Shown: piece after piece, positions 1 to 6,867 of the stretch
Numbering within the stretch: the stretch's first letter is position 1
How the letters are laid out: each line of letters starts with the position of its first letter
DNA from: CAZBGL01 sp964491375
GTDB lineage: Bacteria; Desulfobacterota; Deferrisomatia; Deferrisomatales; Deferrisomataceae
Direction of reading: 5' to 3'
NCBI GenBank assembly: GCA_964491375.1
Contig: CAZBGL010000269.1
Span: 1 to 8,012 of the forward strand
Length of the DNA stretch: 8,012 nt
Made by a program: the position numbers and the translations under genes
The notes under the pieces: generated by a model
What the model was told of the DNA's origin: nothing
The model's input: only the letters and a program-made list of their open reading frames with translations
Database searches by the model: none

Positions 1-479
1 CGGGCGAGGACCTGGGCGAGTACTACGTGCCCATCGACAAGCAGGCGGACGAGACGAACTCCCAGGCCATCTTGCGCAACTTCGCCCGGTGGAAGGAGGA
101 ACGGAGCGGCAAGAACAAGGTCCGGTGCGAGGTGTGCGGGATCTACGGCGCCACCGAGCAGGCCCGGTCCGAACAGGACAGCGTGCTGTCGTTCTGCTTC
201 GGATGTCATGACTTCAAGGATCGGTATGCCGAGCACACGCATCATCCGGACAAGGCCAGGCTCGCGTGCTTCGACTGCCATGTCCAGCAGAACAAGGACC
301 TGATGAACGAGAACGTGAAGCCCGACGTGCACTCATACGACTACTTCCTGGTGCATCCGGACAACTGCTACGATCCACGGATCGAGAAAACGTGCGCCCG
401 GTGCCATGGAGACCGGGACGAGGCGTGGGCCCGTTCCATGGTGGAACGTTGGAGGCGCCCTCTGGAACTGGACCACTGA
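1..479 (+). CDS. Multiheme c-type cytochrome, C-terminal part (5' end outside window)
   Basis: The reading frame is open from the left edge (first full codon at 3), so the N-terminus is missing. The GTG at 27 is probably an internal valine, because the frame continues upstream of it. Three canonical heme-attachment motifs are visible: CFGCH (195-209), CFDCH (267-281) and CARCH (393-407). An extra pair, CEVC at 126-137, is followed by Gly rather than His, so it is either a structural cysteine pair or a degenerate heme site. The order CxxCH, then a His-rich HTHH, CxxCH, an HS-aromatic segment (HSYDYF), CxxCH and a final EAWA..MVERW helix resembles the C-terminal end of cytochrome c554/NrfA-related multiheme proteins (family recollection). 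It would act outside the cytoplasmic membrane in electron transfer; substrate and total heme number cannot be told from this fragment. The thioredoxin-like gene follows 43 bp downstream on the same strand. Confidence 0.85.
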   Translation, partial: GEDLGEYYVPIDKQADETNSQAILRNFARWKEERSGKNKVRCEVCGIYGATEQARSEQDSVLSFCFGCHDFKDRYAEHTHHPDKARLACFDCHVQQNKDLMNENVKPDVHSYDYFLVHPDNCYDPRIEKTCARCHGDRDEAWARSMVERWRRPLELDH

Positions 480-522
480 GCCGGGGACTACGGCCCCGCT
501 TCGGGGAAGGGAGGCAGAGAGC
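480..522 (+). promoter_or_regulatory. Short intergenic spacer with alternative GC hairpins and the RBS of the thioredoxin-like gene
   Basis: CGGGG (482-486), CCCCG (494-498) and CGGGG (502-506) follow each other, so the central CCCCG can pair with either flank, giving two mutually exclusive 5-bp stems (loops of 7 and 3 nt). A GGAGG at 510-514 sits 8 nt before the ATG at 523 and supports that start. With no T-tract, the stem is more likely an mRNA processing or stability element, or a weak attenuator, than a full terminator; that role is inferred. Confidence 0.4.
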
Positions 523-1092
523 ATGGAGAGGTTGGGAATGCGCCTTGCCGCGGGTCTCGCTCTGGGCATGCTCGTGTGTGCAGCGACCGGGGGCACAGCA
601 CGGGCCCAGGAAACCGCCATGCGGCTGAAGATCGGGGACAAGGCCCCGACGTTTACGCTGGAGGACTTTGAGACCGGCAGGCCCGTCTCGCTCGGGGAGT
701 ACCTGGGCCACAAGGTGATCATGCTCGAGTTCTGGGCCACGTGGTGCGACATCTGCAAGTCCGAGATGCCCAGGCTCGAGCAGGAATACCGGCAGTACAA
801 GGACAAGGGGTACCGGCTGCTGGCCATCACGCTGAGCCGCGGGGACAAGAAGGACCGGGAGAAGATCAAAGCGCTCCGGGAAAAGTACGATCTCACGTAT
901 CCTATGCTCATGGACACCGAGTTCGAGGTGGCCACCAAGATCTACGGGCTCTCGGGGCCGATCCCCCTCAAGGTGATCATCGACTGCCAGGGCATCATCC
1001 GGTACACGCACGTGGGTGACTACGCCGACGGCATCAGCGAAGTTCCTTTCGTGCTGGACGAACTCCTCAAGGACCCCGCCTGCAAGCCGTGA
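523..1092 (+). CDS. Secreted TlpA/ResA-like thioredoxin-fold protein
   Basis: This 189-residue protein has the AhpC/TSA-Redoxin type of thioredoxin fold used by TlpA, ResA and CcmG. Residues 1-28 are a signal peptide (two Arg, a hydrophobic core, then ARA before Gln29). Cys19 is preceded by Val rather than Gly, Ala or Ser, so it is a poor lipobox. The mature part begins with the family's KIGDKAPTFTL stretch, has the active site WATWCDIC (Cys75 and Cys78), and a cis-proline candidate at Pro148 before KVIID. The ATG at 523 is chosen over upstream in-frame starts (the frame is open back to 406) because it has a GGAGG 8 nt upstream and begins the signal peptide. Such proteins reduce or exchange periplasmic disulfides, often apocytochrome CxxCH cysteines before heme attachment. 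The adjacent cytochrome gene makes that role plausible here but does not prove it. A peroxiredoxin role is less likely given the WCxxC motif. The stop overlaps the start of the next gene. Confidence 0.88.
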   Translation: MERLGMRLAAGLALGMLVCAATGGTARAQETAMRLKIGDKAPTFTLEDFETGRPVSLGEYLGHKVIMLEFWATWCDICKSEMPRLEQEYRQYKDKGYRLLAITLSRGDKKDREKIKALREKYDLTYPMLMDTEFEVATKIYGLSGPIPLKVIIDCQGIIRYTHVGDYADGISEVPFVLDELLKDPACKP

Positions 1093-2813
1093 TACTCTTT
1101 ACAGTCCTGCGCCGGCCGGCCTTGGCCGTGTGTGTGTGGATGGTGTTTGCGTGGTGTTGGGGGGCCGGCGCCGCCATCCGTACGGTCCCCCGGGGCCGCA
1201 CCCTCGGAAGCGAGGCGGTGCGCCAGGCCCTGGCCGCCCCCACGGACGAGGGCCGGATCGAAGCGCTGATCCGCGTATTGAAGGGAGAAGACCTTCCTGC
1301 CGCGTTCGAGGCGTTGGAGGTCTTGGCGACCATGGGGCCCCGGGTGGTGCCCCGTCTGGCCACCGAGATGCACCGTACCCGCAACAATTGGCTCATCGGG
1401 GCGACCCTGGTCCGCATGGGATCGGCAGCGGTCCCGCCGTTGATCGAGTTGCTCGAGCAGGCCGACGAGCCCACGGCGGTGGACTGCATCTATCTGCTCG
1501 GAGCCATCCGTGACCGGCGCGCCGTGCCCATCCTGATCCGGTACCTGGACGATCCCCGCCAAAAGGTGCGGATGTACGCCGTGACCTCGCTGCTCCAGAT
1601 CGGGGGCCCCCGCGCAGTGGAGGCCGTGTTGGGGCGCCTGACCCGAGAGGGTGCTGGGCTTTCCGGGTACATCCAGGAATCGCTCATCCGGTTCGCCCGT
1701 AAGGATGTGGCCCCCGTGATTCAGAGCCTGACCAGCTCCGACCCCCGGGTCCGGAGGAAGGCCGCATACCTGTTGGGCGAGTTGGGAGACCCTCTGGCGG
1801 TGGAACCCCTGGCCCGGTTGCTGGAAGACCCGGACCCGATCGTTCGGAAGAACACTTGTTACGCCCTGGGGGCGCTGGCGTCTGCCACGGAGGAGCCGGG
1901 GTGGGTGGTCCGCGCCCTGGTGGCGAGGCTCGGGGATCCCGACGAAGAGGTGGCGGACCAGGCCCGGTCTGCGCTGGTCCGTTTCGGCCGGGCGGCCGTG
2001 GATGCCCTCGTCGAAGCGTGCCGGAAAGAACGGGCGGACGTGGTGGTGCGGGCGCTCAATGCACTGCGGGACATCGGCAGTGCCGATGCGGAACCCGTGA
2101 TGATCGATCTGCTCGCCCACCCGGATCATCGGGTGAGAGTCGCCTCGGTATCGGGCCTGGTGGAGGTGGGTACGGCCCGTGCGGTGGAGCCTCTCCTTCA
2201 GGCCCTGAGGGACGAGGATCTCCAGTGGTTCGCGTCGCTGGCCCTGGAGAGGGTGGGCGCGGAGAAACTGGATCTGTTTTTCGCCACTTTGCCCAACGAC
2301 CCCACCATGAGCCTGCGGATCCAGATCCTGGTCCGGCTCGGGTCCTCGGTGGTCCCGTTCTTGGTGGAACAGTTGAACGCCCAGAGCACATCGCGCCGTG
2401 CGGCGGCCTGCTGGGTGCTGGGCGAGATCGGGGACCCTTCGGCTGCGGAGGACCTCGCGGGGCTTCTGGACGATCCCCAGGTGGGATGGCTGGCGGCCCG
2501 GTCTCTCCACAGGCTGGGGCGGGCCGGCCTGGATGCGCTCAGGCGCTATCTGCGTTCGGCACCCGGGGAGACCGGGGCGGTGAACGCGGTCGAGGGCATC
2601 GCCCTGTTCCAAGACCCCGAAGCATGGACGGAGCTGGAACGGGCCGTTCAGGCGGACATCCCCCGGGCGGCCCGGGTGCTCGCAGCCGTGCGGATCTCGG
2701 AGAGGGGGGACCCGGTTCAGGTGGCCCGGTTGCGCTCCTACCTGGACGGGGACGGGGCTGACCTCTGGCCCGAGGTGGAACAGGCGTTGCGTCGTGCCGC
2801 CCCGGTGCGGTGA
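1089..2813 (+). CDS. Exported HEAT-repeat (PBS-lyase-like repeat) protein
   Basis: This is a 574-residue protein made almost entirely of about 30-residue helical repeats from about residue 55 to 570. Typical units read LGELGDPLAVEPLARLLEDP (229-248), with the recurrent GD/GS-x-AVEPL turn and D-P-x-x-VR second-helix start characteristic of HEAT_2/PBS-lyase HEAT-like repeats. Residues 11-29 form a hydrophobic segment behind Arg8-Arg9 and end in AGAA, so it is probably exported or N-terminally anchored. The GTG start at 1089 overlaps the TGA of the thioredoxin-like gene (GTGA), which implies translational coupling; the nearest purine-rich site (AAGGA, 1069-1073) is 15 nt upstream, longer than usual. 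HEAT repeats make curved protein-binding scaffolds. No catalytic motif and no heme-binding CxxCH are visible. A partner among the neighbouring envelope redox proteins is the simplest inference; the function is otherwise unknown. Confidence 0.85.
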   Translation: MILFTVLRRPALAVCVWMVFAWCWGAGAAIRTVPRGRTLGSEAVRQALAAPTDEGRIEALIRVLKGEDLPAAFEALEVLATMGPRVVPRLATEMHRTRNNWLIGATLVRMGSAAVPPLIELLEQADEPTAVDCIYLLGAIRDRRAVPILIRYLDDPRQKVRMYAVTSLLQIGGPRAVEAVLGRLTREGAGLSGYIQESLIRFARKDVAPVIQSLTSSDPRVRRKAAYLLGELGDPLAVEPLARLLEDPDPIVRKNTCYALGALASATEEPGWVVRALVARLGDPDEEVADQARSALVRFGRAAVDALVEACRKERADVVVRALNALRDIGSADAEPVMIDLLAHPDHRVRVASVSGLVEVGTARAVEPLLQALRDEDLQWFASLALERVGAEKLDLFFATLPNDPTMSLRIQILVRLGSSVVPFLVEQLNAQSTSRRAAACWVLGEIGDPSAAEDLAGLLDDPQVGWLAARSLHRLGRAGLDALRRYLRSAPGETGAVNAVEGIALFQDPEAWTELERAVQADIPRAARVLAAVRISERGDPVQVARLRSYLDGDGADLWPEVEQALRRAAPVR

Positions 2814-2837
2814 GCCTCGCCGCCCACCGCCCGGCTT

Positions 2838-2862
2838 CCGGAAGGCGTGGGAGGCCTTCCGG
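2838..2862. terminator. Hairpin between convergent genes, possible bidirectional terminator
   Basis: CCGGAAGGC (2838-2846) and GCCTTCCGG (2854-2862) are perfect 9-bp inverted repeats around a 7-nt loop. The hairpin lies between the stop of the HEAT-repeat gene (2813) and the stop of the acyl-CoA dehydrogenase gene (2877), which converge on it. No T-tract follows on either strand, so classic intrinsic termination is not assured. The position still makes transcript-end formation its most likely role. Confidence 0.55.
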
Positions 2863-2876
2863 CGCCGCACCCGGGG

Positions 2877-4055
2877 TCAGCGTTCCACCGAGGGCGGGCC
2901 CGCCTCGGCGGGTTCGGGGAGCCCTCTTTTCGCCTCCCGCACCAGTTCCCGGGCCACCAGGATCTTCTGCACCTCGTTCGCGCCCTCGTAGATCTGGGTG
3001 ATCTTGGCGTCCCGAAACGCGCGCTCGGCTCGGTTCCCGCTGACACACCCCGGGCCTCCCAGCATCTGGAGCGCCCGCTCGCAGGCCCACATGGCCGTTT
3101 CCGTGGCGAACAGCTTGCACATGGCCGACTGGGCCGTGTAATCGATGCGGCCGGCGTCGATCATGCGCGAGGTGCGCTCCACCAGGGCGCTGGCCGCCTC
3201 GATCCGGGACGCAACGTCCGCTACCAGGAACCGGATGCCCTGCTTGTCGATGAGGGGCTCGCCCATGATCTGGCGCTGGCAGGCGAACTGGATCGCGGCC
3301 TCCAGCGCCCCCCGGGCCAGACCCACGGCCTGGGCGGCGATCCACGGCCGGGAGATGTTCAGGGTCTCCATGGCGATCACGTAGCCGTCGTTCTTCCCGC
3401 CGATCCGGTCCGATTCGTCCACCGGCACCCCGTCGAAGTGGAGCGACGCCGTAGGGATGCCCCGCATCCCCAGGAGCCGGTTGGAAGGGCCCACCCGGAA
3501 CCCGGGCCGATCCGCGTCCACGAGGTACGCGCTCACGTGCTTGATGCCCGGCTCCCGGTAGTTGGCGAACACCACGTAGGCGTGGGCGACGCCCGCGTTG
3601 GTGATGAGGTACTTGGTGCCCGTCATGCGAAACGAGCCGTTCTCCTCCACGACCTCGGTCCGCATGCTGTAGGCGTCGGACCCGGAGGACGGCTCGGTCA
3701 GGGCGAACCCCAGAAGGCGGCCCTCTTTGGTCACGGCCCCGAGCACCTCGGCCCGGCGGGCAAAATCCGTGCGCTGCAGCACCGGCAGGACCCCGACGGC
3801 CTGCACGATCAGGAGAAGCGAGAAGGCCCCCGAGAACCGGGCCACCTCCTCCACCACGCACGAGAACTCCAGGTGGGAGAGGCCCAGGCCGCCCAGGTCC
3901 TCGGGCACCATGGCGGCCATGAGGCCGGCCCGCTGGAACGCCTCGAGCACGTCCTGCGGAAACTCGCCCGTGCGGTCCACCTCGGCCGCGCGCCGGGCAG
4001 CGAGCTCCAGAATGTCCGAGAACCGTTCGGCGATCCTATGGCGGGTCTTGTCCAC
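2877..4055 (-). CDS. Acyl-CoA dehydrogenase family flavoprotein
   Basis: The 392-residue length is standard for short/medium-chain acyl-CoA dehydrogenases, FAD enzymes that form the alpha-beta double bond of acyl-CoA and pass electrons to ETF. The N-terminal helical domain contains the VPEDLGGLGL stretch (about 50-59). The FAD/substrate signature LTEPSSGSDA lies at about 119-128, with MTGTKYLITNA behind it. The C-terminal domain has the LGGPGCVSGNRAERAFRDAKI region and IYEGANEVQ, in which Glu357 aligns with the catalytic base of the medium-chain type (MCAD Glu376 region). The GTG start at 4055 is supported by AAGGAGG (4061-4067 on the opposite strand) with a 5-nt spacer; the frame stays open upstream to 4568, but that stretch overlaps the aminotransferase. 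A proline-rich tail of about 13 residues follows the usual end. Acyl-chain specificity (butyryl, isovaleryl, glutaryl and so on) cannot be read with confidence. It lies 56 bp downstream of the aminotransferase gene and is probably co-transcribed. Confidence 0.92.
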   Translation of the reverse strand: MDKTRHRIAERFSDILELAARRAAEVDRTGEFPQDVLEAFQRAGLMAAMVPEDLGGLGLSHLEFSCVVEEVARFSGAFSLLLIVQAVGVLPVLQRTDFARRAEVLGAVTKEGRLLGFALTEPSSGSDAYSMRTEVVEENGSFRMTGTKYLITNAGVAHAYVVFANYREPGIKHVSAYLVDADRPGFRVGPSNRLLGMRGIPTASLHFDGVPVDESDRIGGKNDGYVIAMETLNISRPWIAAQAVGLARGALEAAIQFACQRQIMGEPLIDKQGIRFLVADVASRIEAASALVERTSRMIDAGRIDYTAQSAMCKLFATETAMWACERALQMLGGPGCVSGNRAERAFRDAKITQIYEGANEVQKILVARELVREAKRGLPEPAEAGPPSVER

Positions 4056-4111
4056 GGCGCCCTCCTTTCGGTCGCACCGGAGGGGGCCGTCCCAAGCTTC
4101 GGGAGCTTCGG

Positions 4112-5296
4112 TCAGGCCTCTCGCGTTTTCGCCCATGCCCGGAGCCGCGCGGCAGCCTCCTCCAGGGTTTCGTCCCGTTTGCAAAAGCAGAACCGCACGA
4201 ACCGCCGTCCGTCCGCCGGGTTCGAGAAGAAGCTCGAGCCGGGCACCACGGCCACCCGGGCCGAACGGACGAGTTCCAGGGCGAACTCCGTGTCGTCGTA
4301 CGCCCCGAAGGCGTCGATCTCGGCCATCACATAGTAGGCCCCCTCGGGTTCGTAGCACCGGAACCCCAGTTGTTCGAGAACCGGCACGAACCGGTCCCGC
4401 TTGGCCTGGTACAGGGCGGCCAGGTCTTCGTAGTACCGGCCGGGCGACCCTAAGGCCACCGCCCCGGCCTCCTGAAGGGGGGCGGCCGCGCCCACGGTGA
4501 GGAAGTCGTGCACCTTCCGGATGGCCGCGGTGAGCCGCGGGGGGGCGATGGCGTAGCCGATGCGCCACCCGGTCACCGAGTACGTCTTGCTCAGGCCGCT
4601 CACCACCACGGTGCGCTCACGCATTCCCGGAAGCGTGGCGATGCACACGTGGTCGCGGCCGTCGAACACGATGTGTTCGTAGATCTCGTCGGTGATGGCC
4701 ACCAAGTCGCGTTCCACGCACACCCGGGCGACGGCCTCCAGTTCCCCCCGGGAGAACACCTTGCCGGTTGGATTGTGGGGAGTGTTCAGTACCAGCGCCC
4801 GGGTGCGGGGGCCAACGGCCCGTTCCAGGTCCTCGGGGTCGAACGCCCAGACCCGTCTGCCCCCTTCCGTGCGGGGCCGAAGGGATACGTATCGCGGGAC
4901 CGCGCCGCACAGGATCGCATCCGGGCCGTAGTTCTCGTAGAAGGGCTCGAACACCACCACTTCGTCCCCGGGGTCCACCACGGCCAGAAGGCTCGCGATC
5001 ATGGCCTCGGTGGAGCCGCACGTCACGGTGATCTCGGTCTCCGGGTCCACGTCGAGGCCGGTGAACCGGCGGGTCTTCTCGGCGAGGGCGTGTCGGAAAC
5101 CGGGTGCGCCCCAGGTGATGGCGTACTGGTTGATGTCGGCCCGGATGGCCCGGCAGGCGGCCTCCTTGATTTCCTCCGGGCAGGGAAAATCCGGAAACCC
5201 CTGGGCCAGGTTCACGGCGTCGTGGGCCATGGCGTGGCGGGTCATCTCGCGGATGACCGACTCGGTGAACTGTCGGGCCTTGCGGGAGATCTTCAC
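4112..5296 (-). CDS. PLP-dependent class I/II aminotransferase
   Basis: This is a 394-residue fold-type I aminotransferase, a typical family length. It opens with AVNLAQGFPDFPCP (27-40), a pattern characteristic of the YbdL/kynurenine- and glutamine-transaminase-like branch. It then shows the INQYAITWGAPGFRHALA segment, NTPHNPTG (Asn175), TDEIY (Asp203, binds the PLP pyridine nitrogen), SGLSKTYSVTGWRIGY with Lys237 as the Schiff-base lysine, and Arg368 in VRFCF, the usual substrate-carboxylate arginine. The enzyme should transfer an amino group from an amino acid (aromatic, methionine, glutamine or alanine-like) to a 2-oxo acid in the cytoplasm; exact specificity is open. The GTG start at 5296 fits the family N-terminus and has an AAAGGAA at 5306-5312 (opposite strand). 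An upstream in-frame ATG at 5452 would add 52 low-complexity residues overlapping the purH-like stop and is rejected. Confidence 0.92.
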   Translation of the reverse strand: MKISRKARQFTESVIREMTRHAMAHDAVNLAQGFPDFPCPEEIKEAACRAIRADINQYAITWGAPGFRHALAEKTRRFTGLDVDPETEITVTCGSTEAMIASLLAVVDPGDEVVVFEPFYENYGPDAILCGAVPRYVSLRPRTEGGRRVWAFDPEDLERAVGPRTRALVLNTPHNPTGKVFSRGELEAVARVCVERDLVAITDEIYEHIVFDGRDHVCIATLPGMRERTVVVSGLSKTYSVTGWRIGYAIAPPRLTAAIRKVHDFLTVGAAAPLQEAGAVALGSPGRYYEDLAALYQAKRDRFVPVLEQLGFRCYEPEGAYYVMAEIDAFGAYDDTEFALELVRSARVAVVPGSSFFSNPADGRRFVRFCFCKRDETLEEAAARLRAWAKTREA

Positions 5297-5436
5297 GGTC
5301 GCTCGTTCCTTTCGTCGATCCCTTCGGGGCTTCCCGGAGCCGCCGGACCGCAGGAGGACGCCGATGCCCCTCCACGGGCCTCGCGACCCCACCCCCTCCA
5401 CGAGATGCGAGTACAGACCGGATTGCCCTCCACCTC
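5297..5436 (-). promoter_or_regulatory. 140-bp leader upstream of the aminotransferase with three GTGGAGGG direct repeats
   Basis: Read on the minus strand, GTGGAGGG occurs three times (plus coordinates 5426-5433, 5394-5401 and 5368-5375). The second and third copies share the 10-mer CGTGGAGGGG, and start-to-start spacing is 32 and 26 bp. The gap is unusually long for this compact operon, so it may hold a promoter or an operator. I see no convincing -35/-10 pair or T-tract terminator. Any regulatory role is inference; G-rich repeats also arise by chance at this composition. Confidence 0.3.
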
Positions 5437-6720
5437 TCAGTGCTTGAAGCACCGCTGCCCCGTAAACACCATGGTGGCGCCGGCCTCGTTGACGGCCTCG
5501 ATCACCTCCCAGTCCCGGTTGGATCCCCCCGGCTGGCAGACCGCGGTCACGCCTTCCCGGAGGCCCACGTCCACGCCGTCGCGGAACGGGAAGAACGCGT
5601 CGCTGATCATGGCGGCCCCGCGCAGGCCCGCGTTGACTCGCCGGGTTTCCTCGCGGATCTCCTCCAGGAGGTCACGGTCGGCCTCCCCGCGCTCCACCCG
5701 CAGTTCGAGCTCCTTCAGGGGGATCCCGTGGCGGTCGAAGCACAGGGCATCGGCGTACTTGGTGTACGCCTTGAACACGGCGATCTCGGCCACCCCGACC
5801 CGGTCCTGCTCCCCCGTTCCGATGCCCACGGTGCACCGGTCCTTCACGTAGAGCACCGAGTTGGAGGTGACCCCCTGTTCCACGCACCATCCGAAGAACA
5901 GGTCGGCCAGTTCCCCTGGGGTCGGTTCCCGTTGCACGCGGTATTCCCGGCCCTCCCGCACGGCCACCGCCGGCTTGAAGTCGCCGGGGCCTCGGATCGC
6001 GTTGAGCGGCGACTGCTGCACGATGAGCCCGCCGTCGATCAGGGACTTGAAGTCCACGAATCGCATCGAACGGTACTCGGCCAGGCGGTCCATCCGGGGC
6101 ACCGCGAGGATGCGCAGGTCCTTTCGCCGGCACAGGACGTCCACCACCCCCTCCTCGTACTCGGGCGCGGCCACCACCTCCAGGTAGTGCTCCGCCACGG
6201 CCTCGGCCGTGGCGCGGTCCATGGAGCGGTTCACGACCAGGGCCCCGCCGAACGCAGCGATCCGGTCGGCCCGGTCGGCCCTCAGGTACGCTCTCTCCAG
6301 CGTCTCGGCCTCGGCGGCGCCGCAGGGGTTGTTGTGCTTGAGGATGACCGCGGTGGGCCTGTCCATGAGGTGACGCAGGATGTTCAACCCGTTGTCCACG
6401 TCGGTGAGGTTGATCTTGCCCGGATGCTTCCCCGCCTGGAGCATGTGTTCCTCGGACAGGGCCGACACCAGGCCGAGCCCGGGCCGGATGAACGTGCACC
6501 CCCCCAGGGTCAGGTTCCCGCCCACCAGCTCGTAGAGGGCCGCTTCCTGTCCCGGGTTTTCGCCGTACCGGAGCCCCTTCTCCACGAGCACCCCCTCGGG
6601 GCCGGGCAGTTTCCACGTGCGCTTGCGGTACACCAGCGTCTGGTCGCCGAAGGTGATGGTGAGCCGGTCGGGGAAATGGTCGTCCATCACGGTGCGGTAC
6701 ATCTGCTTCAGTTCCGCCAT
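5437..6720 (-). CDS. Stand-alone AICAR formyltransferase (PurH C-terminal domain type, no IMP cyclohydrolase domain)
   Basis: The 427-residue protein matches the AICAR transformylase half of bifunctional PurH, which transfers a formyl group from 10-formyl-tetrahydrofolate to AICAR in the penultimate step of IMP synthesis. Visible family motifs are LRYGENPGQEAALYE (50-64), LKHNNPCG with the catalytic Lys128-His129 pair, AAFGGALVVNR (155-165), TSNSVLYVKD (285-294), SDAFFPFRDGVD (373-384), CQPGGSNRD (395-403) and MVFTGQRCFKH at the C-terminus (417-427). Bifunctional PurH is usually about 510-530 residues, with about 200 residues of cyclohydrolase before the GENP motif; here only about 50 unrelated-looking residues precede it, so that domain is absent. 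The ATG at 6720 has GGAGG (6729-6733, opposite strand) 8 nt away, and the start is followed by a plausible short N-terminus rather than a truncated domain. A separate IMP cyclohydrolase must exist elsewhere if purines are made de novo. It is first in the minus-strand unit. Confidence 0.9.
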   Translation of the reverse strand: MAELKQMYRTVMDDHFPDRLTITFGDQTLVYRKRTWKLPGPEGVLVEKGLRYGENPGQEAALYELVGGNLTLGGCTFIRPGLGLVSALSEEHMLQAGKHPGKINLTDVDNGLNILRHLMDRPTAVILKHNNPCGAAEAETLERAYLRADRADRIAAFGGALVVNRSMDRATAEAVAEHYLEVVAAPEYEEGVVDVLCRRKDLRILAVPRMDRLAEYRSMRFVDFKSLIDGGLIVQQSPLNAIRGPGDFKPAVAVREGREYRVQREPTPGELADLFFGWCVEQGVTSNSVLYVKDRCTVGIGTGEQDRVGVAEIAVFKAYTKYADALCFDRHGIPLKELELRVERGEADRDLLEEIREETRRVNAGLRGAAMISDAFFPFRDGVDVGLREGVTAVCQPGGSNRDWEVIEAVNEAGATMVFTGQRCFKH

Positions 6721-6867
6721 CGGCTCGTCCTCCGTGCGTCGGGTTCGGGAAGGCCTTGCCTATACCACAGGGTCTTCGGGCCTGGGAAGCCCGAGGCCCT
6801 TCCCCCAGGAGGATCACCGGGCCATAATGTCGGGCCGTGTCAGCCGACGAGGCGCGAGGAGGGGGAC
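6721..6867. promoter_or_regulatory. Divergent intergenic region between the purH-like gene and hypA
   Basis: This 147-bp region must carry the promoters for both directions. On the minus strand TTCCCA (6783-6788) and TATAGG (6759-6764), 18 bp apart, form a fair sigma-70-type pair (4 of 6 matches each) about 40 bp before the purH-like ATG. On the plus strand CATAAT (6823-6828) is a fair -10 for hypA, but its -35 (TTCCCC, 6800-6805, 17-bp spacer) is poor. An inverted repeat TCGGGC/GCCCGA (6776-6781 and 6789-6794) with a 7-nt loop overlaps the minus-strand -35 and could be an operator or an RNA hairpin. These assignments are by eye. Confidence 0.4.

Noticed and set aside
1020..2870. 616-codon minus-strand open frame opposite the HEAT-repeat gene
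   Set aside because: Its translation is Arg/Pro/Gly/His-rich low-complexity with no recognisable domain, and it mirrors a clear repeat protein; long shadow frames are expected at this GC content.
4094..4108. AAGCT/AGCTT hairpin between the aminotransferase and acyl-CoA dehydrogenase genes
   Set aside because: Only a 5-bp stem with a 5-nt loop, no T-tract; too weak to call a terminator.
2847..4334. 495-codon plus-strand open frame opposite the acyl-CoA dehydrogenase
   Set aside because: Composition is His/Gly/Arg-rich without motifs, while the opposite strand encodes a complete enzyme with RBS and catalytic residues.
5297..5452. N-terminal extension of the aminotransferase to an ATG at 5452
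   Set aside because: It would overlap the purH-like stop and add 52 residues with no family similarity; the GTG at 5296 matches the usual N-terminus.
4508..5851. 447-codon plus-strand open frame opposite the aminotransferase and the 3' part of the purH-like gene
   Set aside because: It spans two real genes and a gap on the other strand and shows no domain; it is a composition artefact.
6741..6761. Possible sigma-54 promoter (GG...TTGCC) upstream of hypA
   Set aside because: The GG and GC elements are not at the required 10-bp separation, and the site is over 100 bp from the start.
5440..6867. Long N-terminal extension in frame with hypA
   Set aside because: It lies opposite the purH-like gene; HypA needs His at position 2, which only the GTG at 6868 provides, and an RBS precedes that start.
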